Counted from the stretch's first letter, positions 42,306 to 51,740 are shown. The stretch: 64,000 nucleotides of DNA from JAHEKO01 sp965212505 (GCA_965212505.1 OZ243123.1:2046001-2110000); one strand, 5' to 3'. A program made the numbers and translations. Notes: generated from the sequence alone by a model not told the origin.

Positions 42306-42910
42306 GGCGTGCCCCGAGTCTTACCGTGATCAGTAGCGGCTTGGTGGCACCAGGCACTGCCTACACCGCGTGGCTCAACCGGCTGCGCGAGGCACGCGTC
42401 GCGGCGGTTCAACTCCGAGAGAAGTCGCGAACCGATCGAGAGGTCGCGGCGCTGCTCGACGAGGCGGTCCGACGACTCGCGCCGACGACGGCCGTTCTGA
42501 TCAACGGGAGGGCGGATCTCGCCCTCTCCTTTGGCGCGCAGGGCGTTCACCTCCCGTCGACCGGCCTGCCGGTCGGGGCGGCGCGGCGTCTCCTCGGCGA
42601 CGAAGCTCTGATCGGGCGCTCGACCCACAGCTTGGTGGAGGTGTCGCGTGCGGCAGATGAGGGGGCCGACTACGCCTACTTCGGTCCGGTCTTCGAGACT
42701 CCGGGGAAGGGCCCCGCGGTTGGGCTCGAGGCACTGGAGCGAGCCGTGAGAATCGGCATTCCGGTGATCGCCCTGGGGGGCATTACAATCGAGCGTCTCG
42801 AGAGCGTCGCCGAAACGGGCGCGGCCGGGGTTGCGGGCATTCGCTTCGCCGACATCGGTAAGAATCTCGTTCGGCTCTCCGAGGCTTCGAAGCGAAGGTT
42901 CCGCCGATGA
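42302..42910 (+). CDS. thiE: Thiamine-phosphate synthase family protein (ThiE/TenI-like)
   Basis: This is a 202-residue TIM barrel. ThiE joins the thiazole and pyrimidine halves of thiamine. Motifs include AVQLREKSRTD, LINGRADLAL, GVHLPSTGLPV, GRSTHSLVE, DYAYFGPVFETPGKG and VIALGGITIERL. The pyrophosphate-binding pattern is present but short, so a TenI-type role cannot be excluded. It overlaps neighbours on both sides by 4 bp. Confidence 0.85.
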   Translation: MRRAPSLTVISSGLVAPGTAYTAWLNRLREARVAAVQLREKSRTDREVAALLDEAVRRLAPTTAVLINGRADLALSFGAQGVHLPSTGLPVGAARRLLGDEALIGRSTHSLVEVSRAADEGADYAYFGPVFETPGKGPAVGLEALERAVRIGIPVIALGGITIERLESVAETGAAGVAGIRFADIGKNLVRLSEASKRRFRR

Positions 42911-43446
42911 TCAACTCCCTCAAGACCCAGATGGACGGCAAGGTCGGGTACACGGTTCTGACTCTACTGGTGGTGGTTGCAGATCAGTGGAGCAAGTGGT
43001 GGGTCGAACAGAACATCGTCCCCGGAGTTCCTCGCCCTGTGATCGAGGGTTTCCTGAACCTGATCCTGGTCGAGAACCGAGGCGTTGCCTTTGGCCTCTT
43101 TCCCGCCGGTCAGACGACCAAGGTCTTGCTCCTGATCGGACTCGGCCTCCTCGCGTTGGGTGTGGTCAGCGTCTACTTTCTCAAGACGCCTCGCCAGGAT
43201 CGGCTCTTGCTGACTGCGCTGGCGCTGATCTTGGGCGGAGCAATTGGGAATCTCGCAGATCGCATCGCAGCGGGTGCGGTCACCGACTTCATCGACGCCT
43301 ACTACGGCTCGTACCACTGGTACACATTCAACGTAGCGGACAGCGCGATCTCGGTGGGCATCGGCCTGATGCTGCTCGAGATCTTCCGCTCTCGCGAGAC
43401 AGAGCCCGCAGAGGCGCCGGTTCACGAGCCGGCCTCGGGCAGCTAG
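42907..43446 (+). CDS. lspA: Lipoprotein signal peptidase (LspA)
   Basis: The protein has 179 residues with four membrane helices. It cleaves signal peptides of diacylated prolipoproteins in the inner membrane. The conserved boxes are VENRGVAFGLF, GAIGNLADRIAAGAVTDFID and WYTFNVADSAISVG, carrying the two catalytic Asp residues. The ATG overlaps the thiE stop (ATGA). Confidence 0.96.
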   Translation: MINSLKTQMDGKVGYTVLTLLVVVADQWSKWWVEQNIVPGVPRPVIEGFLNLILVENRGVAFGLFPAGQTTKVLLLIGLGLLALGVVSVYFLKTPRQDRLLLTALALILGGAIGNLADRIAAGAVTDFIDAYYGSYHWYTFNVADSAISVGIGLMLLEIFRSRETEPAEAPVHEPASGS

Positions 43447-43450
43447 CGCC

Positions 43451-44425
43451 ATGCGCTGGCTGACGTCGTCTGCAGACTCCGGCGAGCGACTCGACAAGTA
43501 CCTGGCGAGCCACTTCCACGAGGCTCGCAACCAGACCGCCCAGTGGGTACGGGCGGAGCAGGTCCGAGTGTCCGGTCGATTGGTCACCAAGCCGTCGCTG
43601 CGGCTCGAGGGCGGGGAGTGGATCGAGTGCGAGCCGCCCGAACGTGACACGGCGACGGAGATGGCCCCGGAAGAAGGCGCCCTCGCGGTTCTGTTCGAGG
43701 ACGAGCACCTCGCGATCGTCGACAAGCCGGCGGGGATCGTCGTTCACCCCGGAGCCGGTCGCGAGACGGGAACTCTGGCGCACCGGCTTCTCCATCGCTA
43801 CCCGGAGATCGGCTCCCTCGGTGGACCCGGCCGCCCGGGCATCGTGCATCGCCTGGATCGCGACACGACCGGCTGTCTGGCGGTGGCGCGCTCGCCAGAG
43901 GCCTATGCCGGCCTCTCCCGCGCCTTCGCCGAGCGGCGCGTGACCAAGCTCTACCTGGCAGTTCTGTACGGCACGTTCGATCCCACAAACGGAACCATCG
44001 CCGAACCGATCGGTCGGCACCCCCAACGGCGCAAGGAGATGACGGTAACGCCACGAGGCCGGCCCGCAGTGACGCACTACCGCGTCTTGGCCTCAGCAGA
44101 CGGTTCGAGTGTTGCGGAGATCGGATTGGAAACCGGGAGGACTCACCAGATCCGAGTGCACTTCAAGCACGTCAGGCGCCCACTGATCGGCGATCCGGTG
44201 TACGGCGAGGCGCGTTGGAAGGAGGCTCCACGTCACCTCCGTCGGTTGCTGCGCGAGTTCGCCCGGCCCGCGCTCCACGCCTGGCGGCTCGAGGTCCCCC
44301 ATCCGGTGCGCGAGAGGCCGGTGGCAGTCGAAGCGCCCGTACCCGAAGACCTCGAGACGCTCTGGAACGAACTCGCCGGACGTTCGCTCGCCGGGCTGCT
44401 CGCAGACGACGGCGGCGCGGACTAG
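43451..44425 (+). CDS. rluD: RluD-type pseudouridine synthase
   Basis: The protein has 324 residues. An N-terminal S4-like domain (GERLDKYLASHF; WVRAEQVRVSGRLV) precedes the RluA-family catalytic domain with LAIVDKPAGIVVHPG, GIVHRLDRDTTGCLAVARS (catalytic Asp) and GRTHQIRVHFKH. RluD modifies helix 69 of 23S rRNA, but the paralogues RluA/RluC cannot be fully excluded. It ends tail-to-tail with ald, overlapping by 4 bp. Confidence 0.92.
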   Translation: MRWLTSSADSGERLDKYLASHFHEARNQTAQWVRAEQVRVSGRLVTKPSLRLEGGEWIECEPPERDTATEMAPEEGALAVLFEDEHLAIVDKPAGIVVHPGAGRETGTLAHRLLHRYPEIGSLGGPGRPGIVHRLDRDTTGCLAVARSPEAYAGLSRAFAERRVTKLYLAVLYGTFDPTNGTIAEPIGRHPQRRKEMTVTPRGRPAVTHYRVLASADGSSVAEIGLETGRTHQIRVHFKHVRRPLIGDPVYGEARWKEAPRHLRRLLREFARPALHAWRLEVPHPVRERPVAVEAPVPEDLETLWNELAGRSLAGLLADDGGAD

Positions 44426-45537
44426 ACCAGCTCGTGGAACGGCGTCGAAGCCTTGTTCTGCGACTCGGCCACGGGTGAGCAGGTGATCTGCCCTTTGAAC
44501 GTATTGACCCCTGGCAAGAAGCCCGGAATGTTCGCGACGGCGGCCTCCACGCCTCCGTTGGCCAGCGCCAGGGTGTAGGGCATGGTGGAGTTGTTGAGGG
44601 CGAAGGTCGACGTCCGGGGTACCGCTCCGGGCATGTTCGCAACGCAGTAGTGAAGCACGTCGTCGACGTGGTAGACCGGATCGGCATGGGTGGTCGCCCG
44701 GGTGGTCTCGAAACATCCGCCCTGATCGACCGCTACGTCGACGACGACCGAACGCGGCTTCATCAAGCCCAGCATCTCTCGCGTGACCAGTTTGGGAGCC
44801 GAGTACCCGGGGATCAACACGGCGCCGATGAGTACGTCGGCCCGCCCCATCGCCGCCACCAGGTTGTGGTGGTTGCTGGCCAGAGTGGTGACCCGCCCCA
44901 GGAAGAGATCGTCGAGGTACTGCATGCGGTCGGGGCTCTTCTCGAGCACTGTCACGCGGGATCCTAGACCGACCGCAACCTTGGCGGCGTTGACGCCGAC
45001 GATGCCACCGCCGATGATCACGACGTCGCCCGGAGGGACGCCGGGAACACCCGACATGAGCGTTCCTCGCCCGCCGAGTCCGCGCTGCTGGTAGAAGGCT
45101 CCGACGAGCGCCGACATGCGCCCCGCGACCTCTGACATCGGGGTCAGCAGGGGCAGCGTCCGACCGTCAGCATCGGTGATCGTCTCGTAGGCGATGCCGG
45201 TCGCTTCGCGCTCGAGCAGCAGATCGGTCAGTCCCGGGATCGGAGCCAGATGGAGGTACGTGAAGAGGGTCTGGCCCTGTTGAATGAGCTCGTACTCAGA
45301 CTCGATCGGTTCCTTGACCTTGACGATCAGCTCTGCCGACTCCCAGACGGCGCGTGCGTCGCTCGCCATCTGCGCTCCGGCGCCTTCGTACTCCGAGTCT
45401 TCGATCCCGCTGCCCTCTCCGGCACCGGCCTGAACCACGACCTCGTGGCCGGCGAGCACCAGTTCGTGCACGCCCGCGGGAATCAAGCCCACCCGGTACT
45501 CGTGGTTCTTGACCTCCTTCGGGAGTCCGACCCTCAC
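44422..45537 (-). CDS. ald: Alanine dehydrogenase
   Basis: The protein has 371 residues and catalyses NAD-dependent deamination of L-alanine to pyruvate. Key segments: MRVGLPKEVKNHEYRVGLIP, the nucleotide fold VVIIGGGIVGVNAAKVAVGLG near residue 170, and VVDVAVDQGGCFETTRATTH near 268. The complete family length is present. Its first 4 bp overlap the bactofilin stop. In a proteolytic organism it would let alanine feed central metabolism. Confidence 0.95.
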   Translation of the reverse strand: MRVGLPKEVKNHEYRVGLIPAGVHELVLAGHEVVVQAGAGEGSGIEDSEYEGAGAQMASDARAVWESAELIVKVKEPIESEYELIQQGQTLFTYLHLAPIPGLTDLLLEREATGIAYETITDADGRTLPLLTPMSEVAGRMSALVGAFYQQRGLGGRGTLMSGVPGVPPGDVVIIGGGIVGVNAAKVAVGLGSRVTVLEKSPDRMQYLDDLFLGRVTTLASNHHNLVAAMGRADVLIGAVLIPGYSAPKLVTREMLGLMKPRSVVVDVAVDQGGCFETTRATTHADPVYHVDDVLHYCVANMPGAVPRTSTFALNNSTMPYTLALANGGVEAAVANIPGFLPGVNTFKGQITCSPVAESQNKASTPFHELV

Positions 45538-45905
45538 CCTTTCTTCCCCGAGGGTGCGTCGCTACCGCTCATCTCGACGTTGCCCTTGTAGAAGGCGCCC
45601 TCGATGATGACGAAGCGTGGTGAGGAGACGTCGCCCTCGAGGCTGCCGCCTGCGAGCACCTCGACGCGCTCACGACCGGTGACGTTGCCGATCAGCTTGC
45701 CGCTGACCTGGACCGTATCGGCCTTCACCTCACCGGTGACCAGACCGCCCTTGGCGACCGTGACCAATCCGTCGAGAAGGACCTTTCCGTCGAGCTGACC
45801 TTCGATGCGGAGCGGTGCCTTGCCGGTGACCGACCCCTTGACCTTGGTTCCCGGTGCGATGGTGGTTGCTGCCGACTGCGAAGCGCTCATGTCGTCTTGT
45901 CTCAT
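45534..45905 (-). CDS. Bactofilin (polymer-forming cytoskeletal protein)
   Basis: The protein has 123 residues with the right-handed beta-helix core of bactofilins: repeated GKAPLRIEGQLDGKVLLDGLV, GGLVTGEVKADTVQVSGKLIG, ERVEVLAGGSLEGDVSSPRFVIIEG. Short disordered ends flank it. Bactofilins form filaments at the membrane that organise cell shape or wall enzymes. A nearer ATG (MSASQSA) is also possible. It is coupled to ald. Confidence 0.92.
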   Translation of the reverse strand: MRQDDMSASQSAATTIAPGTKVKGSVTGKAPLRIEGQLDGKVLLDGLVTVAKGGLVTGEVKADTVQVSGKLIGNVTGRERVEVLAGGSLEGDVSSPRFVIIEGAFYKGNVEMSGSDAPSGKKG

Positions 45906-45924
45906 GGACTCCCGGTTGCGGACC

Positions 45925-46000
45925 TGGAGCGGGCAACGGGACTCGAACCCGCGACATCAAGCTTGGGAAGCTTGCACTCTACCAACTGAGTTATGCCCGC
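45925..46000 (-). tRNA. tRNA-Gly (anticodon CCC)
   Basis: The acceptor GCGGGCA pairs with TGCCCGC, followed by discriminator T and an encoded CCA. The anticodon loop TTCCCAA gives CCC, reading GGG. The T arm contains GGTTCGAGTCC. It lies directly upstream of the bactofilin gene. Confidence 0.96.
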
Positions 46001-46021
46001 ACGTGCCGTAAAGAGGAGGTG

Positions 46022-46050
46022 AATGTAGCCGACGGTCCAGGGGGCGTCAA
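46022..46050 (-). promoter_or_regulatory. tRNA-Gly(CCC) promoter
   Basis: On the minus strand TTGACG (46050-46045) and TACATT (46027-46022) are separated by 17 bp. The predicted start is about 15 nt upstream of the mature tRNA. Confidence 0.7.
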
Positions 46051-46178
46051 GTGCGCTCCCGCCCGGTCGAGCGGTACACTCGTCGCGAGGGCTCGCCGGG
46101 CCGAACAGAGACGTCCTATTGGTGTTGCCCCCACCTCGCGCGCCCCGTGCTTGGTACGCCTCTGTCTGTCTCAGGCGG

Positions 46179-46206
46179 TTGCACTCCCCTACGCTCTGGT
46201 TATACT
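46179..46206 (+). promoter_or_regulatory. Promoter of the small gene at 46214
   Basis: TTGCAC (46179-46184), a 16-bp spacer and TATACT (46201-46206) place the start at about 46212-46214, on or next to the ATG. The transcript would be essentially leaderless. Confidence 0.6.
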
Positions 46207-46213
46207 GACGGTG

Positions 46214-46474
46214 ATGGGCGTATCGACTGATTCTCTCTACTTCTTTCCGGACGCTGAGGTCACACTCGCCGAGCTGGAAGGCATCCTCGCCGGCGACGAC
46301 GCCGAGCGTCGATCGTGGGCGATATCACACATGCTTCGGTACGCGCAGTGGGATGACATCTGGAAGTTCGTGAGTCGCGACGAAGTCCGCGAGATCTTCC
46401 CAGAGCTCGACCTGCCCGACACCCTGGGTCAGGCGTGGGCCCGCATGCTCAAGATCGAAGCGCCCGTCGGCTAG
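46214..46474 (+). CDS. Small conserved-looking protein, probably leaderless
   Basis: The protein has 86 residues: acidic, soluble, with helical segments VTLAELEGILAGDDAERRSWAISHMLRYAQWDDIWKF split by short turns. It resembles small proteins of unknown function in which a DDxxER..I..LRYAxWDDIW core recurs. There is no ribosome site before the ATG at 46214, and a TATACT box ends 8 bp upstream, which fits leaderless translation. It converges with the glutaminyl cyclase gene (5-bp gap). Confidence 0.75.
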   Translation: MGVSTDSLYFFPDAEVTLAELEGILAGDDAERRSWAISHMLRYAQWDDIWKFVSRDEVREIFPELDLPDTLGQAWARMLKIEAPVG

Positions 46475-46479
46475 CGCTT

Positions 46480-47241
46480 CTAGCGCTCGACGAAACGAAC
46501 CTCGAACAGTAGAGGCCAGTTCTTCCCGGTCAGGAAGAACGTATCGGTCTCCTCGCGATAGGCGATGCCGTTGAGCACACCACCGCGGCCGCCCGCGGCT
46601 CGCAGGTTGGCAGCGTCTACCCGTGCTGTCACCTCTCCGGTTGTCGGGTCGATGCGCACGACCCAATCGGTCTGCCAGACGTTCGCCCAGATCGCACCGT
46701 GCACACACTCGAGCTCGTTCAGGAAGCCGAGCGGTTTGCCGAGGAGGGTTACGTCGATGCTGCGGAGTTCGGCGAAGCTACCCGCATCGTGGAACGTCAG
46801 CGTCGAGGTTCCAGAGCTCCGAACCAGGTCGATCTGGTCGAAGCAGAGCCCCCAGCCCTCACCGGAATAGGAGAATCGTTCCCCGGTTTCGAAGGTTGTG
46901 GGTGCGTACGTGAGCGCCACTCCTTCGCGCCAGGTGAGCTGTACCAGGCGTTCGTTCACTCGTGCCAGCCCTTCTCCGAAGAGGTTCTCGTCGAGCGTCA
47001 CCTGCCGCTCGACATCTCCGGTCTCGAGCTCGACGCGGCGCAGAGACGAAGTGCCGTACCCGCCGGTGCTTTCGTAGAGGCGCTCTTCGAACCACAGCAG
47101 CCCCTGAGTGAAGGCGCCGGTGTCGTGTGGGTACGACGCGACGATCTTGGGCACCAGCTCGGTGACGTCGCTCGGCGACGCCGGTGGCGAGGCCGCACAG
47201 GCGGCGAGCAGCATCGCCAGTAGGCAGCTCTTCGAGCGCAA
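46480..47241 (-). CDS. Glutaminyl-peptide cyclotransferase, lipoprotein
   Basis: The protein has 253 residues. A lipobox LLAAC at residue 11-15 marks it as a lipoprotein. It belongs to the plant/bacterial five-bladed-propeller glutamine cyclotransferase family, which makes pyroglutamyl N-termini: FTQGLLWFEERLYESTGGYG, GEGLARVNERLVQLTW, GLCFDQ and FLNELECVHGAIWANVWQTD with GGVLNGIAY. The start is a TTG with GGAGGA 8 nt upstream, placed inside the end of the OPT gene. Last gene of the protease-OPT operon. Confidence 0.9.
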   Translation of the reverse strand: MRSKSCLLAMLLAACAASPPASPSDVTELVPKIVASYPHDTGAFTQGLLWFEERLYESTGGYGTSSLRRVELETGDVERQVTLDENLFGEGLARVNERLVQLTWREGVALTYAPTTFETGERFSYSGEGWGLCFDQIDLVRSSGTSTLTFHDAGSFAELRSIDVTLLGKPLGFLNELECVHGAIWANVWQTDWVVRIDPTTGEVTARVDAANLRAAGGRGGVLNGIAYREETDTFFLTGKNWPLLFEVRFVER

Positions 47242-47244
47242 CGG

Positions 47245-49206
47245 TCAGTCCTCCGTGCGGGTCGCCAACCGCCAGAAGAGCGCGGCCAGAAGTCCAAAGG
47301 CGACCAGTGTCGCCAGCTGGCCGTAGTCCCCCGCCCAGGCGGTGCCGACCCCCTCCGGCGCGCGTCCGAGTCGGGCGGCCATCAGCGCGATGCCCACGCC
47401 GAGGAGGCCCTCTCCACCGACGAGACCGGAGCCGAACAGCACACCTCGCTCACGCCGCTCGCTCGCCTCACTTTCGTTCGGAGCCGTTCGTTCAGCGTTC
47501 CACCGCAGAAGTCCGCCGAGGAAGACCGGCACCATCGTCGCCACCGGAAGGTAGACGCCGACGGCGAACGGCAGACTGGGAATTCGGAAGACCTCGCAGA
47601 CCAGGGCGATACCGACGCCGATACCCACGAGTCCCCAAGGAAGAGAGCTCTCGAGCACGCCCTCGATGACAACTTTCATGAGGGTCGCCTGGGGCGCGGG
47701 AAGCTCTTCGGTACCAAAACCGTAGGTCTTGTCGAGTAGAAGAACCGCCATGCAGACGAAAGCTGCGGACGAAAGAACACCGATCAGCTCGCCGATCTGC
47801 TGTCTGCGCGGGGTGGCCCCGAGCAGAAACCCCGACTTGAGATCCTGCGACGTGTCTCCTGCGATCGAAGCGGCGATCGCCACCACACAGCCGACCGTCA
47901 GGGCGCCCGCCTTGCCCGCCTCGTCCGTCCACCCGAACGCCAGGAAGATCGCGGAGGTGGCCAGCAGCGTGGCGATGGTCATGCCGCTGGTGGGGTTGGA
48001 AGTGACGCCCACTAGACCGACGATCCTCGACGAGACCGTTACGAAGAAGAAGGCCGCGACCGCCACCAACATCGCTGCAACCAGGCGGGGGACGAAGCCC
48101 GGAAGGTTGGCGAAGACCGCGGGCACGCCAGCCATGACACCGACGAGCAGCAGGGCGCCCAGGCCGATGAAAGAGAGCGGCAGGTCCCGCTCGGTACGAG
48201 GAGCGACTTCGGCGTCGTGTTGGATGCGCCGCTTCAGCTGACGCGCGCCGACGCGGAAACTCTCGATCATGGTCGGAATGCTGCGGATCAACGTGATCAG
48301 TCCACCGGTCGCCACCGCGCCGGCACCGATGTAGCGAACGTAGCGAGTCCAGATGCGGCCCGGAGACATCTCAGAGATCGTCTGTACCGTCTCCGGATAA
48401 AACGGCGTGGCCATGCCTTCGCCCCACCAGGCGATCACCGGAATGATCACCAGCCACGACAGGAGACCCCCGCCGACCATGATGGCCGCGATCCGGGGAC
48501 CCAGGATGTAGCCGACGCCGAAGAGAGCCGCCGAGGCCTCACTGCCCAGCTCGGCCTTCTTCAGGAACGGCACCTTGATGTGCATCGAGCTCGGGATGAT
48601 CTTGATCCAGCTCACCAGGAGCTTGAAGAAGGCTCCTGCGGCGAGCCCCTTGAACACGTTCTGGGCCTTACTACCGCCAATTTCGCTCGCGACCAGAACC
48701 TCGGCGCAGGCCGTCCCTTCTGGGTAAGGCAGGCGGCCGTGCTCGCCGCGAATCAGGAAGGCGCGCAGGGGCACCATGAACAAGACGCCGAGAAGCCCCC
48801 CACACATGGCCAGGAGAGTCATCTGCAACAGGCCCGGATCGAGGCCCCAGAGGAAGAGCGCCGGCAGCGTGAAGATCACTCCGCTGGCGACCGAACTCGA
48901 GGCGGAGCCCACGGTCTGCGAGAGGTTGGCCTCGAGGATCGTGCTGCGAATGCCCGCCTGTGTCATCACCTTGAAGGCGGCGACGGTGAGGACGGCGACC
49001 GGGATCGAGGTCGAGATGGTCAGGCCGGCCTTCAAGCCCAGGTAGGCGTTGGCCGCGCCGAAGGTGATGCCGAAGAGAATCCCGGCTACAGCCGCTTTGA
49101 TCGTGAACTCGGCGGGCGACTCCCCCGGTGGCACGAACGGGTCGTACGACTCCCCTTCGGGCACCGGTTCGTACGCTTGGCGACTCAGCCCGTCCTTCTT
49201 CTCCAT
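47245..49206 (-). CDS. OPT-family oligopeptide transporter
   Basis: This is a 653-residue integral membrane protein with many hydrophobic segments. The N-terminal part has EFTIKAAVAGILFGITFGAANAYLGLKAG, and later segments are LRAFLIRGEHGRLPYPEGTACAEVL and TSNPTSGMTIATLLATSA, typical of the bacterial OPT branch. These carriers import peptides or metal chelates. It starts 3 bp after the metalloprotease stop and ends 3 bp before the cyclotransferase, so all three are one transcript. Confidence 0.92.
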   Translation of the reverse strand: MEKKDGLSRQAYEPVPEGESYDPFVPPGESPAEFTIKAAVAGILFGITFGAANAYLGLKAGLTISTSIPVAVLTVAAFKVMTQAGIRSTILEANLSQTVGSASSSVASGVIFTLPALFLWGLDPGLLQMTLLAMCGGLLGVLFMVPLRAFLIRGEHGRLPYPEGTACAEVLVASEIGGSKAQNVFKGLAAGAFFKLLVSWIKIIPSSMHIKVPFLKKAELGSEASAALFGVGYILGPRIAAIMVGGGLLSWLVIIPVIAWWGEGMATPFYPETVQTISEMSPGRIWTRYVRYIGAGAVATGGLITLIRSIPTMIESFRVGARQLKRRIQHDAEVAPRTERDLPLSFIGLGALLLVGVMAGVPAVFANLPGFVPRLVAAMLVAVAAFFFVTVSSRIVGLVGVTSNPTSGMTIATLLATSAIFLAFGWTDEAGKAGALTVGCVVAIAASIAGDTSQDLKSGFLLGATPRRQQIGELIGVLSSAAFVCMAVLLLDKTYGFGTEELPAPQATLMKVVIEGVLESSLPWGLVGIGVGIALVCEVFRIPSLPFAVGVYLPVATMVPVFLGGLLRWNAERTAPNESEASERRERGVLFGSGLVGGEGLLGVGIALMAARLGRAPEGVGTAWAGDYGQLATLVAFGLLAALFWRLATRTED

Positions 49207-49209
49207 CGG

Positions 49210-51672
49210 CTACCTCCCGAAACCCGGCGAGTCCATCGAACAGCCCCCGAGGTGGTCCGCCGGCTGCCAGCTACCAATCGGAGAGCCCGGCGGTAGTGCT
49301 TTGGCTCCCTCCCCGGCAACGGCCATCGCTCCGCCACGGTCCAGGAAGCGATGGACGGTGCCGACGATCATCGCGTCGTGGGCCGATGACGGGCCGCGGG
49401 CGGAGACTCGAGAGCCGATCGAACGCAACGCGTCCTCGGCTCGCGCTCTCACCACAGCGGCCGCCGAGGCGTCGCCGGCGAGGGCGACCAGGCGCTCGGT
49501 CGTCACCGTCTCGACCACTCGGCGGAGCTCGACCTCTCGGCCGTCTACGGTCCCCTCGGCGAAGGAGTGATCTACCAAGGTCACCAGCAGATGCCGGAAA
49601 CCTGGGAGGGCGGCGTCACGATGGTGCAGGTTGACCATACGCGCGGCGCGCTCGGGTTGGAGCAGCATCGACACGGTCATGTCTGCCGCCGTGGCGGCGG
49701 CGCCGAGGGCATCGAAGGCGGGAGAGGCGGCGCCTCGGATCAGCTCCCGGTTGCCCCAGTAGCCGAACGGACGGGGATGCATGACCTCGAGTACCGACTC
49801 CGGTAGATCGAGCGCCTTGGGCGAGATCGTCTCGAGCACCGCGGCAAGAGCGCTCTGCTGCGCGCGGGCATCGATGGGCGTGGGCCTCGGTTGTCCGTCG
49901 CCACGCAGGGCGTAGCGGTAGTCGAGCCCGCCGACCATCTTGACGGTGGCCTCGAGCTGGTAGCGGTGTCGGAAGTAGACCGTCGCCAGAACCTCTTCGA
50001 GGAGTGCCAGTGGCTGCCCGTCCGAGATTCTGTCCTCCCCGAATCGGTCGAGGGCAATGCTTCGGACGGCCATCTCGGTCTTCAGCTGCTCGACCGGGTC
50101 GGAGCCGTTGTCCCAGAGGCTTCCTACCCAATGAGACGCCCCGGCCGGCCGGGCGTCTGCGTCGGTGATGAAGAGCAGGCCCTGTTCTCTCCCCTCCGCG
50201 AGTAGCGATTCGAGCCCCGCCTGTTCGTCGCCTTCGAACTCCTGGTAGGCGAACCGGACAGCGTGGATGTCCCAGTCGCCAATGCCGACGTCATACGCCT
50301 TCGAGACATCGAGCTCGCCGGAGGCGTCGACCGTCACCAGCGGAGCCGGATAGTCCATCACCGACTCGCGATCGCCGTAGGTGCTGGCCGCGAAGTTGTG
50401 GGTGATTCCCAAGGTGTGTCCGACCTCGTGCGCAGAGAGCTGGCGAATCCGCGCCAGAGCGAGTTGAACCGGGTCTTCAGCATCCCCGCTGCCGGTCTTG
50501 GCGGTGCCGAGGAGGCCTTCGAAGATTTTCCGATCCTGCCGGACGCGCAGCGAACCGAGGCTGACGTGTCCCTTGAGCATCTCACCCGTTCGAGGATCAG
50601 TGATGCCCCCTCCGTACGACCAGCCTCGCGTCGATCGATGAACCCACTGAATGACGTTGTAGCGCACGTCGAGAGGGTGAGCCCCCTCGGGCATCAGCTC
50701 GACGCGGTAGGTGCCGGGAAAACCGGCCGCTTCGAAGGCGTCAGCCCACCAACGGGCGCCGTCGAGGAGTGCACTGCGCACCGGTTCGGGAGCGCCGCGA
50801 TCGACGTAGTAGACGAGCGAGTCCCCCTTCTTCAGACGGTGACGAACGATCCACCGACGCTCGATCGAGGCGTCGAGCGGCACGGCGTAGTCCTGGAACT
50901 GAATGGCGAAGTTGCCGCCACGCGGGTCGAACGCCCTCGGTTTGTACCCAGGCTCCGGCAGACGGATGAGGGAGTGATGCTGAACCAGAGTGATCGCGCT
51001 CTCTGTCGGCGCCGTAGACCGGACGTGGTTACCGATCTCCCCACCCCCACCGTAGGTCAGAATCGCCTCGAGTTCGACGTTGTCGGGAAAGGCGAGCGCG
51101 GCGTCGAAATCGACGACACTTCGATCGCGATCGAGGCTGAACTCCCCTTGCCCGGTCTCGCGGAGGCGCTGGGAGACGCCATGCGCGTCGCGAATCAGGA
51201 ACGACGTGATGTCCACCAGACTGCGGCCGTCTTCGGCCGCCGGGCCGATCTTGCCGGCCCAGAGCACCGAGGTTGCAAACGACTGTCGGGTCGCGCGCGC
51301 CTCGTCGGAGTTGTCGCTGATCGCCCGGTAACCGAGATTCGGCTGCTCCACGAGTAGCCGATCCCCAACCCGTCGAAGGACCACGAGTCTCGAGTCGCCC
51401 AGCTGTCCGCGGTCGAGACCCACCGGATTCGAGCCGAGACCGGTCGCCAGACCTTCGACATAGATGTACTCGCCCACGACACCGTTCTCCCCTGGGGGGA
51501 GCTCGAGCCAGAGCTTCCCGTGGTCGCCGTCGGCATAGAAGGTCACCAGCCCAGAGTGAGCTTTCGATCGTTCGACGATGGTCGAGAAACTCGGTTCCGA
51601 AGCTCGTACGGCATCGACGGTCACTCCAAAGAGCAACCACGTGGCCAGACACACGCCAGCAACTCGCGTCAT
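49210..51672 (-). CDS. Secreted zinc-dependent metalloprotease (DUF5117/DUF4953-like)
   Basis: The protein has 820 residues from the ATG at 51672, which has AGGAGGA 5-6 nt upstream and a signal peptide (VAGVCLATWLLFGVTVDAVRA). The extended zinc motif HEVGHTLGITHNFAAS (HExxHxxGxxH) lies near residue 400, with a Met-turn candidate SVMDYPAP shortly after, as in metzincins. The N-terminal part (LVTFYADGDHGKLWLELP) and the C-terminal helical region match large bacterial proteins with DUF5117/5118. It would degrade external protein for the OPT carrier encoded next. Confidence 0.88.
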   Translation of the reverse strand: MTRVAGVCLATWLLFGVTVDAVRASEPSFSTIVERSKAHSGLVTFYADGDHGKLWLELPPGENGVVGEYIYVEGLATGLGSNPVGLDRGQLGDSRLVVLRRVGDRLLVEQPNLGYRAISDNSDEARATRQSFATSVLWAGKIGPAAEDGRSLVDITSFLIRDAHGVSQRLRETGQGEFSLDRDRSVVDFDAALAFPDNVELEAILTYGGGGEIGNHVRSTAPTESAITLVQHHSLIRLPEPGYKPRAFDPRGGNFAIQFQDYAVPLDASIERRWIVRHRLKKGDSLVYYVDRGAPEPVRSALLDGARWWADAFEAAGFPGTYRVELMPEGAHPLDVRYNVIQWVHRSTRGWSYGGGITDPRTGEMLKGHVSLGSLRVRQDRKIFEGLLGTAKTGSGDAEDPVQLALARIRQLSAHEVGHTLGITHNFAASTYGDRESVMDYPAPLVTVDASGELDVSKAYDVGIGDWDIHAVRFAYQEFEGDEQAGLESLLAEGREQGLLFITDADARPAGASHWVGSLWDNGSDPVEQLKTEMAVRSIALDRFGEDRISDGQPLALLEEVLATVYFRHRYQLEATVKMVGGLDYRYALRGDGQPRPTPIDARAQQSALAAVLETISPKALDLPESVLEVMHPRPFGYWGNRELIRGAASPAFDALGAAATAADMTVSMLLQPERAARMVNLHHRDAALPGFRHLLVTLVDHSFAEGTVDGREVELRRVVETVTTERLVALAGDASAAAVVRARAEDALRSIGSRVSARGPSSAHDAMIVGTVHRFLDRGGAMAVAGEGAKALPPGSPIGSWQPADHLGGCSMDSPGFGR

Positions 51673-51740
51673 TCCGATCCTCCTGAGGTGATCATCCCCG
51701 GACTGGGAAAGCGGCGCCATGCTATCGCACGGCCTATCGC

